Program-made: the position numbers and the translations under genes
Notes under the pieces: generated by a model
Told to the model about the DNA's origin: nothing
What the model saw: only the letters and a program-made list of their open reading frames with translations
Databases searched by the model: none
Source of the DNA: Halopseudomonas sabulinigri
GTDB taxonomy: Bacteria > Pseudomonadota > Gammaproteobacteria > Pseudomonadales > Pseudomonadaceae
Assembly: GCF_900105255.1 (NCBI RefSeq)
Contig: NZ_LT629763.1
Span: forward strand, 1,922,001-1,986,000
Direction of reading: 5' to 3'
Length of the DNA stretch: 64,000 bases
Shown here: in pieces, positions 25,127 through 33,274 of the stretch
Layout of the letters: each line of letters begins with the position of its first letter
How positions within the stretch are numbered: the stretch's first letter is position 1

Positions 25127-26158
25127 TCAGAACGCCGAGTCGGGGTAGAGAATCCGCTCGGCCTGGCGGTCCGCCACTTCGGCGGGCGAGCGCCCTTCGG
25201 CCTTGCTCTGCGCGAACACGCTGTCGAGCCGTTCGCCAATCTGTTTCACCCGCGCGGCGATCTCGCCGTGCGCTACCCCGCGGTGCGTCAAGGCCACATG
25301 CAGCAAGCCGCCGGCGTTGATCACGTAATCCGGCGCATAGAGGATTCCGCGCGCATCCAACTGGTCGGCCATGTCGATGTCTACCAGCTGGTTGTTTGCC
25401 GCCCCGGCCACCGCCGCGCAGCGCAACAGGCCGATACTGCGCTGATTGATAGCACCGCCCAGCCCGCAGGGAGAGAAAATATCGCAGGGCGCCTCGTACA
25501 CTGCCTCCAGTGCCAGCGGTTGCGCACCCAGTTCCTCTTCGGCCAGGCGCACCTTGCCGTGATCCAGGTCGCTGACCATCAGCTCGGCGCCTTCGGCGTG
25601 CAGCAGCTGCGCCAACGCATAACCCACATTGCCCAGCCCCTGCACGGTGATACGCACACCATTAAGGCTGTCCTGCCCAAGCCGCGCGCGCACGGCGGCC
25701 CGAATGCCGGCCAGCACACCCAGTGCGGTGTGCGGCGAGGGATCGCCGGCTTCCGTGGTACTGGTAACGTGGCCGGTCTGCTGGGCGATGCAGTCCATAT
25801 CTGCGCTGCTGGTGCCGCTGTCCATGGCGGTGATGTAGCCACCGCGCAGAGATTCAATGCAGCGGCCGAAGGCCTCAAACAGCGCGGCGCGGTTGGCGAC
25901 GTGCGGCGGGCGCAGAATCACCGCCTTGCCGCCACCCTGCTCCAGACCGGCCAGCGCGGCCTTGTAGCTCATGCCGCGCGCCAACCGAATGGCATCGGCA
26001 ATGGCGTCCTCCACGCTGTTGTAGGCCAGGTAGCGACAGCCGCCCAACGCCGGACCCAGGCCGGTATGGTGAATGGCAACAACCGCTTCCAGACCGGTTT
26101 GCTGGTCGCTGAACAGATGCAGAGCTTCTAGCCGCTCTGACCGCATGGCTGCAAACAT
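25127..26158 (-). CDS. Leucine dehydrogenase-type amino acid dehydrogenase
   Basis: This 343-residue member of the Glu/Leu/Phe/Val dehydrogenase family has the catalytic-lysine motif GLEQGGGKAVIL and a dinucleotide-binding GLGNVGYALAQLL. The length is typical of leucine/branched-chain dehydrogenases (about 340-370) and shorter than glutamate dehydrogenases. It would oxidatively deaminate leucine, valine or isoleucine with NAD to the 2-oxo acids. The start at 26158 has AGGAGG six bases upstream. A divergent Tim44-like gene lies 112 bp away. Confidence 0.88.
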   Translation of the reverse strand: MFAAMRSERLEALHLFSDQQTGLEAVVAIHHTGLGPALGGCRYLAYNSVEDAIADAIRLARGMSYKAALAGLEQGGGKAVILRPPHVANRAALFEAFGRCIESLRGGYITAMDSGTSSADMDCIAQQTGHVTSTTEAGDPSPHTALGVLAGIRAAVRARLGQDSLNGVRITVQGLGNVGYALAQLLHAEGAELMVSDLDHGKVRLAEEELGAQPLALEAVYEAPCDIFSPCGLGGAINQRSIGLLRCAAVAGAANNQLVDIDMADQLDARGILYAPDYVINAGGLLHVALTHRGVAHGEIAARVKQIGERLDSVFAQSKAEGRSPAEVADRQAERILYPDSAF

Positions 26159-26270
26159 ATACGCCCTCCTGCTTTTACACGGTGTCTGAAATAACCATAC
26201 ACACTAATTATGTCCATTGCCCGTGACGCTTTGGCAAACTTGCCGCCTGACTGAATCCGGAGACTGCACA

Positions 26271-27113
26271 ATGCGTTGGATGTTGCCCTTTTTTACTGTG
26301 ATGCTGATGGTGGTGGTCAGCGTTCCCGATGCCGAAGCCCGTCGCATGGGCGGTGGCAAGAGCTTTGGCAGTGCCCCTGCCCACCAGAGCCAGCCGGCGC
26401 AGCGCCAGCAAGCACCCCGTGATCAAGCCGCAGGACGCCAACAGCAACCGGGCGCGGCAGCAAGCTCCGGCGCCAGCCGCTGGCTTGGCCCCCTCGCCGG
26501 CATCGCCGCCGGCGGACTGCTGGCGGCCATGCTGTTCGGCGATGGTTTTGAGGGCATTCAACTGTTCGACATTCTGCTGCTGGGCCTGATCGCCTTTGTG
26601 CTGTTCAAGCTGTTCGCCCGCCGCCCGCAGGCCAATTTGCAACCGGCGGGTGGCGCGACCATGGAACGCCCGCAAGCGCCCATTTTCGGTCGCACCGCCG
26701 CACCCGGCGCGGCTACCGCCAGCGCCGATCTGTTGCAGGACGCACCAGCCTGGTTCGACGCACCGTTGTTTCTGCGCGGCGCCGAGGAGCACTTCCATAC
26801 CCTGCAACGCCACTGGCGGGACGGTGATCGCGCGGCCATGGCCGAGTATCTCGATCCATCGTTGCTCCAGGTACTGATGCAACAGCGCGAAGAGCAACCG
26901 CCAGCCGTCAACGGTTTTGTCGAGCAGCTGAGCGCACGCCTGGACGGCATCAGCCAGAAGGACGGCCGCACCCTGGTGACGGTGAGCTTCAGTGGCCTGG
27001 ATCGTGACCATCCGGAACACGAGGGTCAGTGGTTTGATGAAAGTTGGGCACTGGAGCGTGCCGACGGAGACAACCAGCCCTGGGTAATTGTCGGCATTCG
27101 CCAGAACGCTTAA
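26271..27113 (+). CDS. Tim44-like domain membrane protein
   Basis: This 280-residue protein starts with a signal peptide (MRWMLPFFTVMLMVVVSVPD, cleavage near AEA). An RxMGGGKSFG motif and a Q/A-rich low-complexity region follow, then two hydrophobic segments (WLGPLAGIAAGGLLAAMLFG and LFDILLLGLIAFVLFKLFAR). The Tim44-like domain is at about residues 150-280 (LLQDAPAWFDAPLFLRGAEE, ending WVIVGIRQN). Bacterial members are inner-membrane-anchored with a domain resembling mitochondrial Tim44; their role is not established. GGAG precedes the start. A bidirectional terminator follows. Confidence 0.88.
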   Translation: MRWMLPFFTVMLMVVVSVPDAEARRMGGGKSFGSAPAHQSQPAQRQQAPRDQAAGRQQQPGAAASSGASRWLGPLAGIAAGGLLAAMLFGDGFEGIQLFDILLLGLIAFVLFKLFARRPQANLQPAGGATMERPQAPIFGRTAAPGAATASADLLQDAPAWFDAPLFLRGAEEHFHTLQRHWRDGDRAAMAEYLDPSLLQVLMQQREEQPPAVNGFVEQLSARLDGISQKDGRTLVTVSFSGLDRDHPEHEGQWFDESWALERADGDNQPWVIVGIRQNA

Positions 27114-27138
27114 CGCGAACCGCGAAAAGCAAAAAGCA

Positions 27139-27170
27139 AAAAGCCCGTTCCGGTTACGGTTCGGGCTTTT
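27139..27170. terminator. Bidirectional intrinsic terminator between Tim44-like gene and roxR
   Basis: AAAAGCCCG (27139-27147) and CGGGCTTTT (27162-27170) pair around a 14-nt loop. T-runs follow in both reading directions, so it can end the rightward Tim44-like transcript and the leftward roxSR transcript. Confidence 0.85.
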
Positions 27171-27194
27171 CCTTTGCCTGCATGGCGGTGCCGT

Positions 27195-27749
27195 TCACCG
27201 ACGCACCGGTCGCTTCTGCAGTTTGCGTTGCAAGGTGCGGCGGTGCATGCCGAGGGCGCGGGCGGTAGCCGAGATATTGCCGTCGTGTTCCGCCAGCACG
27301 CGCTGAATATGCTCCCACTGCAGCCGGTCGACCGACATCGGGTGCTCCGGCACCAGGGTGTCGGGGTCAGCCTGCTCGGATAGCAACGCGGTCAGTACGT
27401 CATCGGCGTCCGCCGGTTTGCACAGGTAGTTGCAGGCACCGCGTTTGATCGCCTCCACCGCAGTAGCAATGCTGGAATAGCCAGTCAGAATAACGATCTT
27501 CAGTTCAGGGTACAGCTCCAGCAGGCGGGGCATCAGCACCAGCCCCGAATCCCCCTCCATCTTCAAATCGAGTACGGCGTAGTCTGGCTGGCGCTCACGG
27601 GCGATCTGCATCGCCTCCTCGGCGCCACCGGCGGTGTCTACACGCAAACCTCGGCGGCTCAATGCGCGCGCCAGCACCCGGGTAAAGGTCGGATCGTCAT
27701 CTACCAGCAACAGCAGGGGCTGCTCTTCCGGGCTCAATTCATCGCTCAT
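27195..27749 (-). CDS. roxR: Redox response regulator RoxR (PrrA/RegA/ActR family)
   Basis: This 184-residue regulator has an N-terminal receiver domain (LLLLVDDDPTFTRVLARALS; phosphoacceptor in DYAVLDLKMEGDSGL; conserved lysine in YLCKPADADD). It has a short C-terminal Fis-type HTH (GNISATARALGMHRRTLQRK), the compact layout of PrrA/RegA proteins. The start at 27749 follows AGGAG and overlaps the kinase stop by 11 bases. In pseudomonads RoxR activates the cyanide-insensitive oxidase and other respiratory genes under redox control. Confidence 0.92.
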   Translation of the reverse strand: MSDELSPEEQPLLLLVDDDPTFTRVLARALSRRGLRVDTAGGAEEAMQIARERQPDYAVLDLKMEGDSGLVLMPRLLELYPELKIVILTGYSSIATAVEAIKRGACNYLCKPADADDVLTALLSEQADPDTLVPEHPMSVDRLQWEHIQRVLAEHDGNISATARALGMHRRTLQRKLQKRPVRR

Positions 27750-29028
27750 GCCTGATCTCCTGTGCAATCGGCAATGTTACTTCGGTCAAGGTACCACCCT
27801 CACTCTGATTGAACAGCCTTACCGTGCCGCCAATGCGCTCGACCGCTGCCTGACTGAGAAACAGCCCCAGGCCGAAGCCCTTCTTGCCCTTGGTGGTCAG
27901 AAAGGCTGTGCCCAACTGTTCGGCAATGTGCAGCGGCACGCCTGGCCCGCGGTCGCGGATGTGCAGGGTAATACAGCGCTGATCCCAGGTCAGGCTGATG
28001 CGCAGCTGCTCGGGGCAGGCATCGGCGGCGTTGTTCAACAGGTTGAGCATGGCCTGGCCCAGCTCCGGGCTGGCCCGCAGGCTGGGAGCCGCGCCCTGCG
28101 GCAGGGCCGCCCACTGCCAGGACACCTCCGGCCGCATCAATTGCCAACGTGCCAGCAGCGCCCGCAGCCAGTCGTCCGCCGGCTCGACCCGCTCCGGCTG
28201 ACGGCGGTTGTCTTCAGCGCTGCGCACCATATGCTGCAGACTTTCCTTGCACAACCGGACCTGCTCCTGCAGCACCGCCAGATCCTCCTGCAACTCGGGC
28301 TCGGAATAGTCCTTGCGGATGTCCTTGAGCAGCACGCTCATGGTCGACAGCGGTGTCGACAGCTCGTGGGCAGCACCGGCCGCCACGCTGGCGATTCCCA
28401 GCAACTGGGCGTCGCGAATGCTCTGCTCGCGGCGTTCAGCCAAGTGTTCTGCGTGCTGGCGCAGGGCATCGGCCATGCGCACCACGAACAGGCTGATCAG
28501 GCCGGCGCTCATGGCAAAGTTCAGCCACATGCCAATCACGTGCAGGCTGACCAGACCGCCACCCAGCGGCACGTCAAAGGCCGTCAGCGGCACATACCAG
28601 ACCAGCAGCGCACTGTAGGAGGTCACTGCCACCACCGCCAGCACGGCAGTAAAGAACCAGGGCAGCGTGGCTGCCGCGATGGTTAAGGGCACCAGGTAAT
28701 AGGACACGAAGGGGTTGGTCGGGCCGCCCGAGTAATACAACAGTACACTGTGGATAAACATATCGAACAACAGTTGCAGGCCATACTCCAGGCTGGTTAC
28801 CGGCCAGTCGCGGCGTAGCCGCAGCAGGGTCAGAATGCTGACCAGCGCCGAACCACCCAATGCCAGCAGCAGCGGCGTCCAGGGCAGCGGAAACCAGCCA
28901 CTGAGATAGGCCGCCAAGACCGAAACGCTTTGTGCCAGCAGCACCAGCAGGCGGATAAGAATCAACCGCCAGAGGTTTTGTCGGGATGGCGAAAGGGCCA
29001 GGGTATTGGGGCTCATGATTGATCGCAT
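27739..29028 (-). CDS. roxS: Redox sensor histidine kinase RoxS (PrrB/RegB family)
   Basis: This kinase of about 429 residues has a six-helix membrane N-terminus (about 15-190). It includes the RegB-type quinone/redox box GGPTNPF after the third helix (LLYYSGGPTNPFVSYYLVPL). The dimerisation/H-box is GAAHELSTPLSTMSVLL, with the phospho-accepting histidine. The ATPase domain shows LLNNAADAC, RDRGPGVP and KGKKGFGLGLFLS. The start used (MRSIMSPNTLALS, 29028) has GGAG twelve bases upstream; a second ATG four codons later is possible. It forms an operon with the overlapping roxR. Confidence 0.92.
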   Translation of the reverse strand: MRSIMSPNTLALSPSRQNLWRLILIRLLVLLAQSVSVLAAYLSGWFPLPWTPLLLALGGSALVSILTLLRLRRDWPVTSLEYGLQLLFDMFIHSVLLYYSGGPTNPFVSYYLVPLTIAAATLPWFFTAVLAVVAVTSYSALLVWYVPLTAFDVPLGGGLVSLHVIGMWLNFAMSAGLISLFVVRMADALRQHAEHLAERREQSIRDAQLLGIASVAAGAAHELSTPLSTMSVLLKDIRKDYSEPELQEDLAVLQEQVRLCKESLQHMVRSAEDNRRQPERVEPADDWLRALLARWQLMRPEVSWQWAALPQGAAPSLRASPELGQAMLNLLNNAADACPEQLRISLTWDQRCITLHIRDRGPGVPLHIAEQLGTAFLTTKGKKGFGLGLFLSQAAVERIGGTVRLFNQSEGGTLTEVTLPIAQEIRHER

Positions 29029-29167
29029 GGGTATGCCAGACTCCAGTATAGGCGCGCACTGCGGCTGCTTCGCGCGACACAGGGTCGCACAAAGCGGCGA
29101 TTCAGGGGAGCGGGGAACCGTTGCAACGCCCATCTGTCTGATTCAGCAACATCAAGGAGACCCAATA

Positions 29168-29875
29168 ATGCGTGCACTTCATCTTCCCTTGTCCGGCCTG
29201 TTTCTGGGCATGAGTCTGCTGGCCGCCACCGCGCAGGCCGAACCACTGCGTTACAACCAGGTATCCCTGCATGCGCAGGTGGAGACCTCGGTCAATCACG
29301 ACAACATGAGCGTGACACTCTTCACCGAAGCGCAGAACGAAGACCCGGCGAAGCTGGCCGAACAGATCACCCGGACCCTCAATGACGCCCTGAGCACCGC
29401 GCGCAAACAGGAGAAGGTCAAGGTCAGCAGCGGTAACCGCAGCAGCCAGCCGGTGTACGACGAGAAGCGCGAAAACATCATTGCCTGGCGTGAACGCGGG
29501 GAAATCGTGCTGGAAGGCAGCGACTTTGCCGCCATCTCGAGCCTGACTGGCGAGCTGCTCGGCGACCTGAGTCTGGCCGACATGCAATTCAGTCTGTCAC
29601 CGGCGAGCCGCAGCGACACCGAAGATACGCTGATTGCCGACGCCATTGAGGCATTCAAGTCACGCGCCAACATCGCTACCCGCAGCCTGGGCGGCGCCGG
29701 CTACAAGATCGTCAACCTGAACCTGAATACCCAGTTCATGCAACCCATGCGCTACCGTGGCCAGCAAAAAATGGCCATGGCCGCCGACATGGAAATGAGC
29801 GCCCCCGCTGTTGAGGGTGGCCAGTCTGACGTCACCGTCAGCGCCGACGGCACCATCGAGATTCAGGGGCTCTAA
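29168..29875 (+). CDS. SIMPL domain (DUF541) periplasmic protein
   Basis: This 235-residue protein has a signal peptide (MRALHLPLSGLFLGMSLLAA, cleavage after AQA). A SIMPL/DUF541 domain covers the rest (QVSLHAQVETSVNHDNMSVT, LIADAIEAFKSRANIATRSL, then GGAGYKIVNLNLNTQ). The ATG at 29168 has AAGGAG in front; a longer frame overlaps the roxS promoter region. Members such as E. coli YggE are linked to oxidative stress tolerance, but the molecular role is unknown. It is divergent from roxSR, separated by 139 bp. Confidence 0.88.
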   Translation: MRALHLPLSGLFLGMSLLAATAQAEPLRYNQVSLHAQVETSVNHDNMSVTLFTEAQNEDPAKLAEQITRTLNDALSTARKQEKVKVSSGNRSSQPVYDEKRENIIAWRERGEIVLEGSDFAAISSLTGELLGDLSLADMQFSLSPASRSDTEDTLIADAIEAFKSRANIATRSLGGAGYKIVNLNLNTQFMQPMRYRGQQKMAMAADMEMSAPAVEGGQSDVTVSADGTIEIQGL

Positions 29876-29898
29876 CCTCCCCCTGCCTGCGTCCCGCC

Positions 29899-30114
29899 TT
29901 AGGGGCGCATGAAGGCGTACTCTTCATCCTCATCGAGGTTGTCAGCGAGAAATTTCAACTCGCTGGCAATATCATCCATGCTGCGCGCGCGGCGGTATAC
30001 CGCAATCACCTCGGTCATCATCGCTCGGGCAAACGCCTGCTCGTCATAACCCTCGGCGCCGGCCTGCTCGATACCCTGTGCCATTACCGCTTTTGCCATC
30101 TTGTATGCCGACAT
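29899..30114 (-). CDS. Conserved small hypothetical protein (71 aa)
   Basis: The protein starts MSAYKMAKAVMAQGIEQAGA, with AGGAG ten bases upstream of the ATG at 30114, and ends with an acidic tail (LADNLDEDEEYAFMRP). It has no signal peptide or membrane helix and looks mostly helical. I do not recognise a characterised family. The ribosome-binding site and pseudomonad-like codon use support it as a real gene. It lies 63 bp downstream of the CbiM-like gene on the same strand, so the two may be co-transcribed. Confidence 0.65.
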   Translation of the reverse strand: MSAYKMAKAVMAQGIEQAGAEGYDEQAFARAMMTEVIAVYRRARSMDDIASELKFLADNLDEDEEYAFMRP

Positions 30115-30177
30115 GCCTGATCTCCTGGTAAAGACTGTATTGCACCACATCCTGAGCACTGTTGACGTTGATCTGGC

Positions 30178-30864
30178 TCAGGATTTGTCGTTGGAATCGA
30201 ACGGTTCCTGCAGGTAACGGTCGGTGTTGAAGGTATCGACCCAATCCGGACAAAACACGATCAACGCCGCCACTGCGGTGCCATTGATGAAACCTTCGGG
30301 GAACATCACCAGCAACAGGTAACCCATTAGCTCAACCAGGCTGCTCGGCGCCTGTAGCGCACCCGACCAACTGAGCAAGCCCATGCCCACCAGCACGGTC
30401 GCCACCGCGGCCAAACCGGCGGCAAAAAAGCCACTGATGAAAATATAAAGGAACAGATTACGTGGCTGAAAGGACTCCAGCGTTCGACTGAGCAGCAGCG
30501 TGACGGCCACGGGCACCAGCACCCGCAATAGCCCGTTTACCCCCAGCGCCGCCAGATCATCCAGCCCCAGCAGGCATAAACCGATCTGCGCCAAGGTGCC
30601 GGCCACAATCGCCAACGGCCAGTCAAGCAACAGCATCACCGCGGTCATGCCGATAAAGTGCACGGTCAGGCCGTTATCAAATTCGCGGCGCACCAGCCAC
30701 AACGCAAACAAGGCGAAAACACTACCGAAGAACAGGTGATGACGCCGTGTATCGGCAATCAGCTCCACCCAGCGCACCTGCGTCAATGCGCCCAGGAGCA
30801 CGAATACATACAGCAGCGTACCCAGCAATAGCTGGCCGGGCGTCAACAAGGCGGCAGAGAGCAT
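30178..30864 (-). CDS. CbiM-like ECF-transporter S-component/permease family membrane protein
   Basis: This 228-residue integral membrane protein has six to seven helices. The start (MLSAALLTPGQLLLGTLLYV) is chosen because GGAGGT lies five bases before it; upstream in-frame codons lack this. A histidine/asparagine-containing motif (VHFIGMTAVMLLLDWPLAIV), and the long hydrophobic stretches around it, resemble energy-coupling-factor permeases of the CbiM group. The N-terminal MHIxDG metal-binding motif of true nickel/cobalt CbiM is absent. No ECF ATPase or T-component is nearby, so its transport role is uncertain. Confidence 0.6.
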   Translation of the reverse strand: MLSAALLTPGQLLLGTLLYVFVLLGALTQVRWVELIADTRRHHLFFGSVFALFALWLVRREFDNGLTVHFIGMTAVMLLLDWPLAIVAGTLAQIGLCLLGLDDLAALGVNGLLRVLVPVAVTLLLSRTLESFQPRNLFLYIFISGFFAAGLAAVATVLVGMGLLSWSGALQAPSSLVELMGYLLLVMFPEGFINGTAVAALIVFCPDWVDTFNTDRYLQEPFDSNDKS

Positions 30865-31029
30865 GCAGCACCTCCGAATCATCTGGCCCAGCATGATAGC
30901 AGCCGCGCGATGGAAACTCAGCCGTGCCCAGCGCGGATGCAATAAGTGCGGCGGCGTACTAGAATGACCCCATAGTCAGTCAAGCCTCCGCGCAGCACAG
31001 TACTGCGCCGTCCATAAAAAGGTCATGTC

Positions 31030-31206
31030 ATGTCCAGCCGCCTGAATCCGCAGGACCAGCAACGGGTAGACAGCTATCTGGAGTCACCGATTCATCAAGT
31101 ACCGCGCCGCCCGTTCAAGGTGTGGATTCTGCTTGCCCTGGTCGCCGGCTCGGTGCTGGTACTCGGCCTGCTCTCGCGCATGCTTGGCCAGCTGGTGGTC
31201 GCCTAG
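31030..31206 (+). CDS. DUF3094-like small membrane protein (58 aa)
   Basis: A short reading frame encodes MSSRLNPQDQQRVDSYLESP, then a basic stretch (VPRRPFKVW) and one membrane helix (ILLALVAGSVLVLGLLSRML). The pattern matches DUF3094, a small single-pass family common in Pseudomonas with no known function. The frame is clean and ends 94 bp before the ndh start on the same strand. It is divergent from the CbiM-like gene. Confidence 0.8.
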   Translation: MSSRLNPQDQQRVDSYLESPIHQVPRRPFKVWILLALVAGSVLVLGLLSRMLGQLVVA

Positions 31207-31300
31207 CGGACAACCTCTCGTCCCCACTGCCACCGATGACCCCTGCCCTGCCTTACAGCCTGACTGACGCCCGGCTCTTATACTTGCGTGAGTAAAACCT

Positions 31301-32623
31301 ATGTCAGACGCAACATCCGTTAGTCAGCCCGCCCGCATCCTGATCGTCGGCGGCGGTGCTGGCGGTCTTGAACTTGCTACCAGCCTGGGTCGCAAACTGG
31401 GCAAAAAAGGCAAGGCCAAGGTCACCCTGGTCGATATCAACATGACCCATATCTGGAAACCGCTGCTGCACGAAGTTGCTGCCGGCTCGTTGAATTCCAC
31501 CGACGACGAACTCAACTACGTTGCCCAGGCCAAGTGGAACCACTTCAACTTCCAGCTGGGCGCCATGATCGGCCTGGACCGCGAGCAGCGCAACATTACC
31601 CTGGCGCCGCTACTCGATGAAAAGGGCAATGAACTGGTCGCTAGCCGCACCCTGGACTACGACTATCTGGTCATTTCGGTCGGCAGCACGACCAACGACT
31701 TCAACACCCCGGGCGCCGCGGAGCACTGCCTGTTCTTGGATACCCGCGCCCAGGCCGAGCGCTTCCACCGCGCCCTGCTCAATCAGTACATGAAGACCCA
31801 GGCGACTGACCTGCAGGCCCCCGGGCAGCAGATCAACGTGGCTATCATCGGCGCCGGCGCGACTGGCGTCGAGTTGTCGGCAGAGCTGCACCACGCCGCG
31901 CAAATGCTGCAGGCCTATGGCTTTGATCGCATCAAACCGGAAGACCTCAACATCAACATCATCGAAGCCAGCGAACGACTCCTGCCGGCATTGCCCGAGC
32001 GTATCAGCGGCCCGGTTACCCAGGTGCTGAACGGCCTGGGGGTCAAGCTGCACACCGGCTCAGCGGTGAAGGAAGTGGCGGCTGATCGCCTGATCCTGGC
32101 CAACGGCGAAGAGGTTCCCGCCACGCTCAAGGTGTGGGCGGCGGGCATTCGCGCGCCGGTATTTCTTACCGGGCTGGGCTTGCCGACCAACCGCATCAAT
32201 CAACTGGAAGTTGAACGTACGCTACAGGTGAAGGGTGAGGATCGCATCTTCGCCTTCGGCGACTGCGCTGCCTGCCCGATGGGCGACGAGGGCCGCTTCG
32301 TCCCCCCACGCGCGCAGGCAGCCCACCAGCAAGCCAGCCTGCTGGCCAAGAACCTGCGCAAGATTCTCGAGGGCAAACCGCAGGAAGAGTACCGCTATCG
32401 GGATTACGGCTCGCTGATCTCGCTGTCGAGCTTCAGCGCCGTGGGTAACCTGATGGGCAACCTGACCGGCAACGTCATGCTTGAGGGCCGTCTGGCACGG
32501 ATGTTCTACGTGTCGCTGTATCGGCTCCACCAGATGGCGCTGTACGGCCTGCCAAGGACCATGATGTTGATGTTGAGCGACCAGTTCGGCCGCTCAACAG
32601 AACCCCGCCTGAAACTGCACTGA
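31301..32623 (+). CDS. ndh: Type II NADH:quinone oxidoreductase (NDH-2)
   Basis: This 440-residue single-subunit flavoenzyme oxidises NADH and passes electrons to quinone without pumping protons. It shows the FAD-binding motif IVGGGAGGLELA, the NDH-2 segment MTHIWKPLLHEVAAGSLN, the second dinucleotide motif IIGAGATGVELSAELHHAA and the FAFGDCAACPM motif. The C-terminal amphipathic part (YRLHQMALYGLPRTMMLMLS) is where NDH-2 attaches to the membrane. A perfect GC palindrome follows the stop. Confidence 0.95.
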   Translation: MSDATSVSQPARILIVGGGAGGLELATSLGRKLGKKGKAKVTLVDINMTHIWKPLLHEVAAGSLNSTDDELNYVAQAKWNHFNFQLGAMIGLDREQRNITLAPLLDEKGNELVASRTLDYDYLVISVGSTTNDFNTPGAAEHCLFLDTRAQAERFHRALLNQYMKTQATDLQAPGQQINVAIIGAGATGVELSAELHHAAQMLQAYGFDRIKPEDLNINIIEASERLLPALPERISGPVTQVLNGLGVKLHTGSAVKEVAADRLILANGEEVPATLKVWAAGIRAPVFLTGLGLPTNRINQLEVERTLQVKGEDRIFAFGDCAACPMGDEGRFVPPRAQAAHQQASLLAKNLRKILEGKPQEEYRYRDYGSLISLSSFSAVGNLMGNLTGNVMLEGRLARMFYVSLYRLHQMALYGLPRTMMLMLSDQFGRSTEPRLKLH

Positions 32624-32631
32624 GGCGCTCA

Positions 32632-32651
32632 GGGCGCGCGGCCGCGCGCCC
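32632..32651 (+). terminator. Perfect 20-bp G+C palindrome after ndh (possible terminator)
   Basis: GGGCGCGCGG is followed immediately by its exact reverse complement and then TTCCCT. It starts nine bases after the ndh stop codon. The T-tract is poor, so as an intrinsic terminator it would be weak. Confidence 0.5.
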
Positions 32652-32817
32652 TTCCCTGGCATGCCTGACGAGTTGACCGAAAACCAAACCTGCCGCGATC
32701 CAGACAAAACGCAGACGCGCGAAAGCGACGCAGCAAAGGATGCTGAAGCGGCTTGAAATCAAATAAGTTTGGACTGTTGCAAGAATGTGTCGCGAGAGGA
32801 CTGCAGAGAGGTTTGAG

Positions 32818-32893
32818 TGGTGGGTCGTGTAGGATTCGAACCTACGACCAATTGGTTAAAAGCCAACTGCTCTACCAACTGAGCTAACGACCC
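32818..32893 (-). tRNA. tRNA-Lys (anticodon TTT)
   Basis: A complete cloverleaf reads on the minus strand: acceptor GGGTCGT/ACGACCC, D arm AGCTCAGTTGGTAGAGC, an anticodon loop CTTTTAA, and T arm GTAGGTTCGAATCCTAC. CCA is encoded. It is the third of three tRNAs read in the same direction. Confidence 0.97.
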
Positions 32894-32909
32894 ATCATGC
32901 TCAAAAAAG

Positions 32910-32986
32910 TGGTCGGGGTAGAGGGATTCGAACTCTCGACATCCTGCTCCCAAAGCAGGCGCGCTACCAGGCTGCGCTATACCCCG
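32910..32986 (-). tRNA. tRNA-Pro (anticodon TGG)
   Basis: A complete cloverleaf on the minus strand has acceptor CGGGGTA/TACCCCG, anticodon stem CCTGC/GCAGG with loop TTTGGGA, and T loop GTTCGAATC. CCA is encoded. It lies 16 bp from the Lys gene and 13 bp from the Asn gene. Confidence 0.97.
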
Positions 32987-32999
32987 ATCCTGCTTGAAG

Positions 33000-33075
33000 T
33001 GGCTCCGCGACCAGGACTCGAACCTGGGACCCAATGATTAACAGTCATTTGCTCTACCAACTGAGCTATCGCGGA
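33000..33075 (-). tRNA. tRNA-Asn (anticodon GTT)
   Basis: The minus strand gives acceptor TCCGCGA/TCGCGGA, an anticodon loop CTGTTAA and T arm CCAGGTTCGAGTCCTGG. The discriminator is G, as usual for tRNA-Asn, and CCA is encoded. It is the promoter-proximal member of the Asn-Pro-Lys cluster. Confidence 0.97.
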
Positions 33076-33226
33076 ATTACCTTCAAACTCTCAACCTGGG
33101 CCGTGGTTGGTAACACATAACCCCTGCTGAGGCGCGCCATTTTACCGACCAGCGCAAAGCTGTCAACCTTTTTTAAGCCTTTTATTTCAATACGCTATGC
33201 CCATCCCTGCACAGCAGCCCAGAAAC

Positions 33227-33254
33227 ACAAAACCCGCCGGATGGCGGGTTTTGT
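33227..33254 (-). terminator. Intrinsic terminator of pckA
   Basis: ACAAAACCCGCC and GGCGGGTTTTGT pair perfectly over 12 bp around a 4-nt loop, starting 20 bp after the pckA stop. Read leftwards the stem ends in GTTTTGTGTTT, a usable T-rich tail. Confidence 0.85.
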
Positions 33255-33274
33255 CAAGCACTGCAGAATGCCGC

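Noticed and set aside
32818-33075. tRNA cluster as an integration site
   Set aside because: No partial tRNA copy, integrase or foreign-looking DNA is found on either side of the three tRNA genes in the window.
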